Origin: Methylotenera_A sp040387035
Lineage (GTDB): Bacteria > Pseudomonadota > Gammaproteobacteria > Burkholderiales > Methylophilaceae
Direction: 5' to 3'
Length of the DNA: 19,702 nt
Assembly (NCBI GenBank): GCA_040387035.1
Contig: JAZKEN010000021.1
Location: 1-19,702 of the forward strand
Under the pieces are notes generated by a model. It was not told the DNA's origin and did no database searches. It saw only the letters and a program-made list of their open reading frames with translations. This document shows, one piece after another, positions 1 through 7,262 of the stretch; position 1 is the first letter of the stretch, and each line of letters begins with the position of its first letter. The position numbers and the translations under genes are program-made.

Positions 1-1115
1 TCAGTGCTTTTGCTGATTACAGTTGGAATTTCCCAGAGCCAGTAACCCCAATGGCCTTAGATACCTTGCATGTGCATAATAAATTTATGCTGATCACAAT
101 GGTTATCTTTGTTGTTGTGTTGGCTATCATGATTTATTCAATTTTTGCACATCGCAAAAATAAAGGCTATAAAGCTGTAGCAGACAAAGCCCCATCAACC
201 GCAGTAGAGATTTTTTGGGTATTGGTTCCATTCGTGATCTTGTTGCTGATCGACTTTGTGATTATGGGTATTCCTGCTTATCACAGCGTGGTGATGATGG
301 AAGATACACGCGACAAGGCAACCATGGTGATTAAGGTCACCGGTTCACAATGGCGCTGGCAATATGAATACTTAGACGGTGATGCACAAGGCATCAAATT
401 TGTTAGTAATCTAACCACTACCGCTGATGAACAACACAATGCCGCAGAGAAAAAAGAAAACTACCTATTAGAAGTGGACAACCACTTGGTGTTACCGGTA
501 GGTGAAAAAGTACGTATCTTAATGACGGCTTCTGATGTATTGCACAACTGGTGGGTGCCGCAATTCGGTTCTTCACGCGTAGCCGTGCCTGGTTTTATTC
601 GTGAAACATGGGTGCAAGTGGATAAAGCGGGTACATACCGCGGTCAATGTAAAGAGTTATGCGGTAAAGGCCACGGCTATATGCCGGTAGTGGTTGATGC
701 AGTACCGATGGAAGAATACAAAGTTTGGGTTGCCGCTAAAAAAGCTGAACTTGCAAAAGCGGGCGAAATCAAAGAAATGACGAAGGATGATTTGGTTGCT
801 CAAGGTAAAGGCGTATACGAGAAAAACTGTGCAGTATGTCACCAGGTAAATGGTGCTGGCCTGCCACCGGCTTTCCCGGCTTTAACCGGTAGTGCTGTTG
901 CTGTTGGTCCAATCTTTGGCGCTGATGGCAAATACTTGAAAGATAGTCATTTAGACCGATTGCTCAATGGTAAAGGCGTTATGCCAGCATGGAAAGCAAC
1001 TTTAAATGATACTGAAATTGCTGCAGTGATTACTTATGAGCGCCAGGCGCTTGGTAATGCGGCAACAGTTGACCCGATTGTACAGCCGGCGCAAGTGCAA
1101 GCGGCGCGTCAATAG
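1..1115 (+). CDS. coxB: Cytochrome c oxidase subunit II with fused cytochrome c domain (5' end outside window)
   Basis: This subunit takes electrons from cytochrome c through the CuA centre and passes them to subunit I. The frame is open from base 3. It reads S-A-F-A-D-Y-S-W-N-F-P-E-P before the first Met at 51, so the gene begins upstream of the window; A-F-A/D looks like a signal peptidase site. Numbering from Met 51, two membrane helices lie at about 12-32 and 53-73. A cupredoxin domain follows, with CuA ligands H165, C200, E202, C204, H208 and M211. A C-terminal class I cytochrome c domain has C260-x2-C263-H264 and likely axial Met 311 (M-P-A-W). The fused heme makes it caa3-like. ctaD follows after 47 bases. 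The family call is secure; only the N-terminus is missing. Confidence 0.97.
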   Translation, partial: SAFADYSWNFPEPVTPMALDTLHVHNKFMLITMVIFVVVLAIMIYSIFAHRKNKGYKAVADKAPSTAVEIFWVLVPFVILLLIDFVIMGIPAYHSVVMMEDTRDKATMVIKVTGSQWRWQYEYLDGDAQGIKFVSNLTTTADEQHNAAEKKENYLLEVDNHLVLPVGEKVRILMTASDVLHNWWVPQFGSSRVAVPGFIRETWVQVDKAGTYRGQCKELCGKGHGYMPVVVDAVPMEEYKVWVAAKKAELAKAGEIKEMTKDDLVAQGKGVYEKNCAVCHQVNGAGLPPAFPALTGSAVAVGPIFGADGKYLKDSHLDRLLNGKGVMPAWKATLNDTEIAAVITYERQALGNAATVDPIVQPAQVQAARQ

Positions 1116-1162
1116 TTTATTGTTGATTTATTTGTTGAAATTAAGGTAATTAGGAGAACGCT

Positions 1163-2755
1163 ATGAGTACAACAACGGTAGCACATGATGACGTACATCA
1201 TGATCATCCATCGGGAATTATGCGTTGGCTGACAACAACCAATCACAAAGATATCGGTACGATGTATTTGACCTTTTCTTTGGTGATGTTTTTGGTGGGT
1301 GGTGCAATGGTATTGGGCATTCGTGCCGAATTGTTCCAACCAGGTTTGCAGTTAATGAACCCTGATTTTTACAACCAGTTGATCGGTGTGCATGCATTGA
1401 TTATGATTTTCGCGGCGTTAATGCCTGCGGCTACTGGCTTTGCTAACTGGATGATCCCGCTACAAATCGGCGCGCCGGATATGGCCTTGCCGCGTTTGAA
1501 TAACTGGGGTTTCTGGCTACTGCCACCTTCAGCTATCCTGCTAACACTACCGTTCACACTTGCCTTGTTTGGCATCGGTGATGGCGCGATTGCAACCGGT
1601 TGGACATTCTATCCACCCTTGTCTGTGCAAGGTGGTATTGGTGTTGACTTCGCCATTTTCGCAGTCCACTTGTTAGGTGTTTCTTCAGTAATGGGTTCAA
1701 TCAACATTATTGTGACCTTGTTCAATATGCGCGCACCTGGCATGACATTAATGAAAATGCCAATGTTTGCATGGGGCTGGTTGATTACGGCTTTCTTGTT
1801 GGTAGCCACTATTCCGGTATTAGCTGGTGCGGTAACCATGTTATTAACAGACCGTCACTTCGGTACGCACTTCTTTGATGCGGCTGGTGGTGGTGACCCG
1901 ATCATGTTCCAACACTTGTTCTGGTTCTTCGGTCACCCTGAAGTGTATATTTTGTTACTGCCGGTATGGGGTTTCATTCCACAAATCTTACAAACATTCT
2001 CACGCAAACCAATGTACGGCTATAAAGCGCAAGTGTACTCACTATGGGCGATTGGTGCTTTAGCGGTGGTTGTTTGGGCGCATCACTTCTTTACTGCAGG
2101 TATGCCTGTGCCAGCCTTGCTTTACTTTATGTACAGCACCATGGCGATTTCACTACCATTAGCCGTGTTGTTCTTCTGCTGGATCAAAACCATGTGGAAA
2201 GGCTCAATGACATTTGAAACACCAATGCTGTTTGCAGTGGGTTGGATCATCTTATTCGGTATCGGTGGTTTAACAGGTTTAGTGTTAGCCGACGTTGCTG
2301 CGGATGCGCAATACCATAACAGTTACTTTGTTGTAGCGCACTTCCACTACACACTGTTTGCTGGCGGTATCATGGGTATCATGGCTGGCGTGTATTACTG
2401 GTTACCAAAAATGACGGGTAATATGTACGACGAGACTTTAGGTAAATGGCATTTCTGGTTAACTGCAATTTCATTTAACCTGACATTTATCCCGCAATTC
2501 TTCGTTGGTTTAGCCGGTATGCCACGTCGTATTCCAGACTATGCATTGCAATTTGCTGAATTCAATATGATTTCATCTATCGCAGCGTTTGCTCTTGGTT
2601 TGTCACAATTGTTATTCGTTTACGTGATTATCAAATGCGTAAAAGGTGGCAAAAAGGCAACTGATAAAGTTTGGGAAGGTGCAGAAGGTTTGGAGTGGAC
2701 ACTTCCATCACCACCTCCGTACCACAGCTTCACTGAGCAACCAGTTATTAAATAA
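1163..2755 (+). CDS. ctaD: Cytochrome c oxidase subunit I, K-channel lysine absent
   Basis: This is the catalytic heme a / heme a3-CuB subunit, a polytopic inner-membrane protein of 530 residues, the usual length. Ligands visible: H77 and H395 (heme a), H393 (heme a3), H258, H307 and H308 (CuB), with Y262 in the H-P-E-V-Y motif as the expected cross-linked Tyr. The D-channel residues N95, D106 and N113 and the Glu E260 are present, giving an A1-type signature. The arginine pair R455-R456 near the heme propionates is present. Odd points: in the S-T-M-A-I-S-L-P-L-A-V-L segment (325-336), the positions that are normally Thr and Lys of the K-channel are L333 and L336. The usual Ser after the helix VI P-G-F-G-I-I stretch is P273. 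The Mg-site Asp after H385 is N386. ATG 1163 has an AGGAG at 1152-1156. Confidence 0.97.
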   Translation: MSTTTVAHDDVHHDHPSGIMRWLTTTNHKDIGTMYLTFSLVMFLVGGAMVLGIRAELFQPGLQLMNPDFYNQLIGVHALIMIFAALMPAATGFANWMIPLQIGAPDMALPRLNNWGFWLLPPSAILLTLPFTLALFGIGDGAIATGWTFYPPLSVQGGIGVDFAIFAVHLLGVSSVMGSINIIVTLFNMRAPGMTLMKMPMFAWGWLITAFLLVATIPVLAGAVTMLLTDRHFGTHFFDAAGGGDPIMFQHLFWFFGHPEVYILLLPVWGFIPQILQTFSRKPMYGYKAQVYSLWAIGALAVVVWAHHFFTAGMPVPALLYFMYSTMAISLPLAVLFFCWIKTMWKGSMTFETPMLFAVGWIILFGIGGLTGLVLADVAADAQYHNSYFVVAHFHYTLFAGGIMGIMAGVYYWLPKMTGNMYDETLGKWHFWLTAISFNLTFIPQFFVGLAGMPRRIPDYALQFAEFNMISSIAAFALGLSQLLFVYVIIKCVKGGKKATDKVWEGAEGLEWTLPSPPPYHSFTEQPVIK

Positions 2756-2763
2756 TGATTATC

Positions 2764-2794
2764 AGAAAAGCCCAAGTCATGCTTGGGCTTTTCT
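2764..2794 (+). terminator. Intrinsic terminator or attenuator after ctaD
   Basis: There is a perfect 13-bp inverted repeat (2764-2776 and 2782-2794) with a 5-base loop. The stem core is GCCCAAG/CTTGGGC and the A-rich/T-rich ends give a U tract on both strands. It lies 8 bases after the ctaD stop and before the assembly genes, so it probably sets coxB-ctaD expression above that of the downstream genes. Confidence 0.85.
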
Positions 2795-2816
2795 ATTCAA
2801 TGAAGGTATTTGATAG

Positions 2817-2930
2817 ATGGAAAATCAAGAAGTAGCAAGACGAAATAGAAGTAAAAAAATAGCGTTAATATTTGGGGCGGTTGCTCTGGTGTGGTATGTC
2901 GTATCGATGTTCACTATATGGAACCTGTAG
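2817..2930 (+). CDS. Cytochrome oxidase small assembly protein, 37 aa
   Basis: This short gene starts at ATG 2817 and ends at TAG 2928-2930. The product has a basic N-terminus (M-E-N-Q-E-V-A-R-R-N-R-S-K-K) and then one hydrophobic helix at about residues 15-36, ending W-N-L. Small single-span proteins of this kind sit between ctaD and ctaG in many betaproteobacterial cox clusters and are annotated as cytochrome oxidase small assembly protein; position, size and topology all match. An AAGG at 2803-2806 is a plausible ribosome site with long spacing. The last 13 bases overlap the start of ctaG in another frame, which suggests coupled translation. The molecular role is not established from sequence. 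Confidence 0.82.
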   Translation: MENQEVARRNRSKKIALIFGAVALVWYVVSMFTIWNL

Positions 2931-3490
2931 ATAACACGGATTCACTCAAGCCAAAAACAAAAGCCGAGCTTGAAAACGCCAATGCCAAGTTGGCCAAAAA
3001 AATGGTGTGGGTAGCAGCAGGTTCATTACTATTTGCTTTTGCGCTTGTGCCTTTGTACGATGTTCTATGTAGCATCACAGGCTTGAATGGTAAGACGGAT
3101 AACACGGCTTCAACCTTGACCAAGGCAAAGGTTGATACCAGCCGAAATGTTACCGTGCAGTTCACATCGGCGGTTATGCCGGGCTTAGGTTGGAATTTTT
3201 ATCCTAAACAAGCCAGCATCACATTGCATCCGGGCAAGATTGAAACGGTATTATTTGAAGCCAAGAATATTACCAGCCAGGTAGTGGTTGGCCAGGCAAT
3301 TCCGAGCGTTACCCCAGGTATTGCATCGGTTTATTTGAAAAAAGTAGAGTGTTTTTGTTTTGTTAACCAAAGCTTAAAGCCAGGTGAAACAAAGGTGATG
3401 CCACTGCGGTTTTTTATAGACCCGGCGTTGCCAAAAGATGTCAGTGAAATGACCTTGTCGTATTCATTTTTTGAAGCAACAAAAAAATAA
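2918..3490 (+). CDS. ctaG: Cytochrome c oxidase assembly protein CtaG/Cox11
   Basis: CtaG delivers copper to the CuB site of subunit I. The 190-residue product has one N-terminal membrane helix at about 29-47, followed by a periplasmic beta domain. The Cox11 copper motif C-F-C-F is at C135/C137, and the third conserved Cys is C51 (Y-D-V-L-C). The frame is open from a GTG at 2891, but I chose ATG 2918: the resulting N-terminus suits the family and the start overlaps the stop region of the small assembly gene (2918-2930). There is no clear Shine-Dalgarno sequence of its own, which fits translational coupling to that gene. Confidence 0.95.
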   Translation: MEPVDNTDSLKPKTKAELENANAKLAKKMVWVAAGSLLFAFALVPLYDVLCSITGLNGKTDNTASTLTKAKVDTSRNVTVQFTSAVMPGLGWNFYPKQASITLHPGKIETVLFEAKNITSQVVVGQAIPSVTPGIASVYLKKVECFCFVNQSLKPGETKVMPLRFFIDPALPKDVSEMTLSYSFFEATKK

Positions 3491-3533
3491 AACGTTATTA
3501 AAGTATAAATTGTTTTGAAATATAAAAGGGAGC

Positions 3534-3558
3534 TTGTATCGCCAATAAAGCGATACAA
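3534..3558 (+). other. Hairpin in the coxC leader
   Basis: A perfect 9-bp inverted repeat (3534-3542 and 3550-3558; arms TTGTATCGC and GCGATACAA) has a 7-base loop. It lies in the 113-base gap between ctaG and coxC. No T tract follows, so it is not a classical terminator. It could be an mRNA-stability or processing element, or a protein site. Confidence 0.5.
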
Positions 3559-3603
3559 CGTTATAATTAAGTAGTTAAAATTTAGGTGCTTGGGAGTAAA
3601 CGA

Positions 3604-4485
3604 ATGGCAACACATTCAGAAAATCAATATTATGTACCGCATGGCAGCATATATCCTTCAATACTATCAGTAGGTTTACTGTCGCTTGCTTCAGGCTTCA
3701 TTTTCAATATGAATGACCTGCATTTTGGTAAGTGGATGATGTATTTGGGCGCTGCCATTATCATCGCCATGACATTCAAATGGATGGGTTCAGTGATTAC
3801 TGAAAGCATCACAGGGCAATACAAAAGCTGGGAAGACAAATCATTCCGTATTGGTATGATTGTTTTCATCTGTTCTGAAGTCGCTTTCTTTGCGGCATTC
3901 TTTGGTGCGTTATTTTATATGCGTATATTATCTGTGCCGGACCTGGCTGGTTATGATGCGGATATTACGCCATACAAGGATTTCTTAAGCACATGGCCTT
4001 CATTAGGCCCGGGTGGTAATGTTCTAGGTACAGAATACGTGCCGCCAGCCGACTTTAAACCCATGCACTGGAATGGTTTGCCTTTAGTGAATACCATTTT
4101 ATTGTTGAGTTCTGGTGCCACCATTACTTGGGCGCATTGGGGTCTGATTAAAAACAAACGTACGCAATTAGTAGTTGGTATGGCCTTAACCGTTTTACTG
4201 GGTATTACGTTCCTGATTTGCCAGGGTATGGAATATCACGAAGCTTACACGGAAATGGGCTTAACATTGGGTAGCGGTGCCTATGGTGCAACCTTCTTTA
4301 TGTTGACCGGTTTCCATGGTTTCCACGTGTTGCTTGGTACAACCATGTTGATCGTTATTCTGATCCGTTGCATGAAAGGCCACTTTACGCCTGAGCATCA
4401 CTTTGGTTTTGAAGGTGTTGCCTGGTACTGGCACTTTGTGGACGTAGTATGGTTAGGTTTGTTTATATTCGTTTATATGCTGTAA
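3604..4485 (+). CDS. coxC: Cytochrome c oxidase subunit III
   Basis: This structural subunit of the oxidase stabilises subunit I and proton entry to the D-channel; it is a multi-pass membrane protein of 293 residues. Recognition rests on the H-G-S-I-Y-P-S start region, the helix with F-I-C-S-E-V-A-F-F, the G-F-H-G-F-H segment and the C-terminal G-V-A-W-Y-W-H-F-V-D-V-V-W stretch, all typical of the family. The frame opens at GTG 3586, but ATG 3604 has a GGGAG at 3592-3596 and gives the usual N-terminus. A strong terminator follows 11 bases after the stop, ending this transcription unit. Confidence 0.96.
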   Translation: MATHSENQYYVPHGSIYPSILSVGLLSLASGFIFNMNDLHFGKWMMYLGAAIIIAMTFKWMGSVITESITGQYKSWEDKSFRIGMIVFICSEVAFFAAFFGALFYMRILSVPDLAGYDADITPYKDFLSTWPSLGPGGNVLGTEYVPPADFKPMHWNGLPLVNTILLLSSGATITWAHWGLIKNKRTQLVVGMALTVLLGITFLICQGMEYHEAYTEMGLTLGSGAYGATFFMLTGFHGFHVLLGTTMLIVILIRCMKGHFTPEHHFGFEGVAWYWHFVDVVWLGLFIFVYML

Positions 4486-4496
4486 ATTGACATAAT

Positions 4497-4531
4497 AAAA
4501 AGGGCGATGCAATTTATGCATCGCCCTTTTT
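4497..4531. terminator. Bidirectional intrinsic terminator between coxC and the DUF2909 gene
   Basis: A perfect 15-bp inverted repeat (4497-4511 and 4517-4531) has a 5-base loop. The core is GGGCGATGCA/TGCATCGCCC, flanked by an A run on the left and a T run on the right. Because the genes on either side converge, it can terminate both transcripts. Confidence 0.93.
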
Positions 4532-4550
4532 ATTTGAAACGATTAAAAAC

Positions 4551-4751
4551 TTAAAGTGCGTGGCCTAGCTTGCCAAAATAGGCCGCAATAATAAGCGCAA
4601 TAAACAAGACAATAGATAATCCAATACGCATGGTCAATGCTTTAACGGTTCGGTCGCTACCGGACTTATCTTTGTTTAAGAAAAACAAAGCTGAAAATAA
4701 ACTGCCCAAAATAACAATTAGAACTAGTACAACTGCAATTTTAATAAACAT
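4551..4751 (-). CDS. Twin-transmembrane DUF2909 family protein
   Basis: This is a 66-residue protein with two hydrophobic helices (about 2-24 and 42-60) joined by a short charged loop (N-K-D-K-S-G-S-D-R). Small two-span DUF2909 proteins are regularly found inside proteobacterial cytochrome oxidase clusters, and the position on the opposite strand between coxC and SURF1 fits. The frame extends to a TTG at 4763. I prefer ATG at 4751 because it starts directly before the first helix, as in the family, and GGA lies 8 bases upstream of it. Its function is unknown; a role in oxidase assembly or stability is inference from neighbours only. Confidence 0.8.
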   Translation of the reverse strand: MFIKIAVVLVLIVILGSLFSALFFLNKDKSGSDRTVKALTMRIGLSIVLFIALIIAAYFGKLGHAL

Positions 4752-4814
4752 AAATTTGTCCAAGTAAAGTTGAATGGTGAAGTAAAAAATAATTATGCGA
4801 CTGGTCTAGTATAA

Positions 4815-5570
4815 ATGCAATTTAGATTTCTGAATGTAGAATTTAAGCCAACTTGGCTTGGCACACTGATTACACTTGTCTGTATTCCAACTTTTATCAA
4901 GCTGGGCTACTGGCAATATGATAAAGCCGTGTTAAAGCAGAAGATTCAAGCCAATTTTGAACAAACATCCGCCAAACAAAACCCAAATTTAAAAGATTAT
5001 CTAGGCAACTCAGAACAATTAGAGTTTAAAAAAGTTGAGGTAGAGGGTAAGTACGACACGGCGTATCAGATCTTGATCGATAACAAAGTGGAAAATAGCC
5101 TGGCGGGCTATCATGTGATTACGCCACTCAAAATACACAATTCTGACACCTATGTTTTAGTGAACCGCGGCTGGATTCAGGGCAATAAAAAGCGGGCGGA
5201 CATTCCTGTTTTTGATACGCCAACGGGCGAGCTAACCGTTAAAGGAATGGCCTGGCTGCCCACCAAGAAAATATTTACCTTGGAAGACAGTTCGCAGCCA
5301 GAACAGGTAAAGCATGCGCCTACAAAGGCAGAATGGCAGTTGGTTTGGCAAAATTTAGATATGCAGAAGTATGTTAATACGGCACCAATCAAGATTTTAC
5401 CTGTCATTGTAAAGCTGGATAATGACAGCCCTGCCGGTGGATTCGTACGTAATTGGCAAATGTCAGCTGACCGTATAGTGACGCACATGGGATATGCTTA
5501 CCAATGGTTTGGCTTTGCATTTGCAGCGTTGATGATTTACTTATATTTAAGTATGAAGAAAATAAATTAG
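4815..5570 (+). CDS. SURF1 family protein, heme A insertion
   Basis: SURF1 proteins assist heme a placement into subunit I. The 251-residue product has the family architecture: an N-terminal helix (about 14-31) ending L-G-Y-W-Q-Y-D-K-A, a periplasmic domain containing V-E-G-K-Y-D, G-Y-H-V-I-T-P-L and L-V-N-R-G-W-I, and a C-terminal helix (about 229-247) beginning H-M-G-Y-A-Y-Q-W-F-G-F-A. ATG 4815 is the only start that leaves the expected short N-terminus. No Shine-Dalgarno sequence is visible upstream. It heads the run SURF1 - Sco-like - ctaA - ctaB. Confidence 0.95.
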   Translation: MQFRFLNVEFKPTWLGTLITLVCIPTFIKLGYWQYDKAVLKQKIQANFEQTSAKQNPNLKDYLGNSEQLEFKKVEVEGKYDTAYQILIDNKVENSLAGYHVITPLKIHNSDTYVLVNRGWIQGNKKRADIPVFDTPTGELTVKGMAWLPTKKIFTLEDSSQPEQVKHAPTKAEWQLVWQNLDMQKYVNTAPIKILPVIVKLDNDSPAGGFVRNWQMSADRIVTHMGYAYQWFGFAFAALMIYLYLSMKKIN

Positions 5571-5604
5571 GCGATAAAGATTAGTTAAAAAGGTAAAGGT
5601 TTTT

Positions 5605-6216
5605 ATGCAAACAGAGCAAACAAGTACGACTTATCAAGATAATCAGCGCAAAGGACGGGCAGTATTCTTAATGATGCTGACTTTTTTTGTGGTGCCGATT
5701 ATTGCGGTTGTGTTGATGTTTAAATACGATTTTAAACCGGGTGGCCAAAGTCGCGGTGAGCTTATAGTGCCGCCAAGATTGATCGAGGCGGCAGCGACCT
5801 TGAAAAACAGTGATGGCCAAGACAGCAGCCGTTTCTGGCTTGAAAAATGGACCATGGTTTATGTGGCAGACGTATGCGAAGCTAACTGTATGGCCAAGCT
5901 GAGGGATATGCGCCAGATTCATGTGTCGATGTATAAAGATATTCCGCGTACCCAGCGCGTACTGGTGACTAATATGCAAGATGTAGCAGCCATCAAAAAG
6001 GACTTTCCCGATTTAAATATCATTAATCAAACCAAAGCGGATATCGATGCGCTTAGCCAGCAATTTAATGTGGCCAACGAAGTGGCCCTGCAATCGAATA
6101 GGCTGTATTTTGTTGATCCTTTGGGGCATATCATGATGAGCTATCCTGCCAGCACAGCGGCAGCTGATATTCGCAAAGATCTAGCACGACTTTTAAGATA
6201 CTCCTGGGCGGCATAA
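5605..6216 (+). CDS. Membrane-anchored Sco/thioredoxin-like protein in the cox cluster
   Basis: The 203-residue product has one N-terminal helix (about 18-40) and then a periplasmic domain that looks like a Sco/thioredoxin fold: a strand (W-T-M-V-Y-V-A-D) leads into C91-E-A-N-C95, matching the C-x3-C spacing of Sco copper chaperones. A later L-Y-F-V-D-P-L-G-H175 strand resembles the fold's central region. The usual P after the second Cys of Sco (C-P) is absent here (C-M-A-K). Proteins of this kind between SURF1 and ctaA are common in betaproteobacteria and usually annotated only as transmembrane or cytochrome oxidase-associated. A role in copper or thiol handling for CuA is inference. Its stop is one base before the ctaA start, so the two are co-translated. 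Confidence 0.75.
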   Translation: MQTEQTSTTYQDNQRKGRAVFLMMLTFFVVPIIAVVLMFKYDFKPGGQSRGELIVPPRLIEAAATLKNSDGQDSSRFWLEKWTMVYVADVCEANCMAKLRDMRQIHVSMYKDIPRTQRVLVTNMQDVAAIKKDFPDLNIINQTKADIDALSQQFNVANEVALQSNRLYFVDPLGHIMMSYPASTAAADIRKDLARLLRYSWAA

Positions 6217-6217
6217 T

Positions 6218-7219
6218 ATGTTGTTTAAACGTTTAGCAATGTTGGGTGCGGTAATGGCCCTGTGTGTGGTGGTTTTGGGTGCCTATGTGCGCCTGACGGA
6301 TGCCGGTTTGGGCTGCCCGGATTGGCCGGGCTGTTACGGTACACTAACGGTTCCAGAGAGTGAAGCGGCTATTCAGCAAGCGCAAACCATATACCCGGAC
6401 AGCATCATTGAAACAGGTAAGGCCTGGAAAGAAATGCTGCACCGCTACCTGGCCGGTACTTTGGGCTTGGTTGTATTGGCGCTGTTTATTCTGGCCTGGA
6501 AAAAGGCACGTCAATATCCACAGCAAATCAAAATATCGCCCTGGCTGGCGACCGCACTGCTGGGCATTATTATGTTCCAAGCGGCGTTGGGTATGTGGAC
6601 AGTGACCATGTTGCTTAAGCCAGTGATTGTCAGCGCACACCTGCTAGGTGGCATGACCACTTTGGGATTGTTGACCTGGATTGCCCACCGCAATTGGGGG
6701 CAGTATTCATCCGGTATCGTGCAAAGCCGTGGCTCGCGAAACCTAATCCGTTTTGGATTGGTGATTTTGCTGCTGCAGATTTTTCTAGGTGGCTGGACCA
6801 GTACCAATTACGCCGCATTAGCCTGTACGGACTTTCCAACCTGCCATGGCGCATGGATGCCCGACATGGATTTCAAAGACGCCTTTCATATGGTGCGTGA
6901 ATTAGGGCAGAGCGCGGATGGCGGTAATTTAACACTAACGTCACTAACCGCTATTCAGTGGACGCATCGTGTAGGCGCCATCATTACTTTGATTTATTTG
7001 GGTTTTTTAGCATTAAATAGTTTAAAATACGCGCAATTAAAAAACCTGAGCTTGGCATTAATTGCGGTGCTGTTTGCGCAAATCAGCCTAGGCATTGCAA
7101 ATCTAGTATTACATTTGCCGCTGGTGTTAGCTGTGGGACATAATCTGGGCGCTGCCTTGTTGGTCGTCATCCTGGTGATTTTTAATTCAAAAATTACGGG
7201 TAGCAAAGTCAATCGTTGA
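6218..7219 (+). CDS. ctaA: Heme A synthase (COX15/CtaA family)
   Basis: CtaA oxidises the C8 methyl of heme O to the formyl group of heme A in the inner membrane. The 333-residue product has eight predicted helices and the four family histidines: H75 (M-L-H-R-Y-L-A-G), H141 (S-A-H-L-L-G-G), H250 (W-T-H-R-V-G-A) and H308 (V-G-H-N-L-G-A). Two extracytoplasmic Cys pairs are present, C33/C39 (G-C-P-D-W-P-G-C) and C203/C209 (C-T-D-F-P-T-C), as in the two-pair type. ATG 6218 lies one base after the upstream stop. ctaB follows after 43 bases, so the two heme A enzymes are paired. Confidence 0.96.
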   Translation: MLFKRLAMLGAVMALCVVVLGAYVRLTDAGLGCPDWPGCYGTLTVPESEAAIQQAQTIYPDSIIETGKAWKEMLHRYLAGTLGLVVLALFILAWKKARQYPQQIKISPWLATALLGIIMFQAALGMWTVTMLLKPVIVSAHLLGGMTTLGLLTWIAHRNWGQYSSGIVQSRGSRNLIRFGLVILLLQIFLGGWTSTNYAALACTDFPTCHGAWMPDMDFKDAFHMVRELGQSADGGNLTLTSLTAIQWTHRVGAIITLIYLGFLALNSLKYAQLKNLSLALIAVLFAQISLGIANLVLHLPLVLAVGHNLGAALLVVILVIFNSKITGSKVNR

Positions 7220-7262
7220 TAAACGCTTGCAACCAAATTAAACGAAATAAAGTGAGTATGAA

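Noticed and set aside
657..1339. Reverse-strand ORFs antisense to coxB and ctaD
   Set aside because: They are shadows of strongly conserved coding sequence on the other strand, with no ribosome site or recognisable protein features.
1875..2063. 62-codon forward ORF inside ctaD
   Set aside because: It is an out-of-frame shadow within the conserved H-P-E-V-Y region of subunit I.
3491..3564. AACGTTAT repeats flanking the coxC leader as a target-site duplication of a small mobile element
   Set aside because: The enclosed 58 bases have no matching terminal inverted repeats; an 8-base A/T-rich repeat is easily chance.
4810..4815. TATAAA just before and within the SURF1 start as a -10 element
   Set aside because: It would place transcription start after the only suitable ATG, so it cannot serve this gene.
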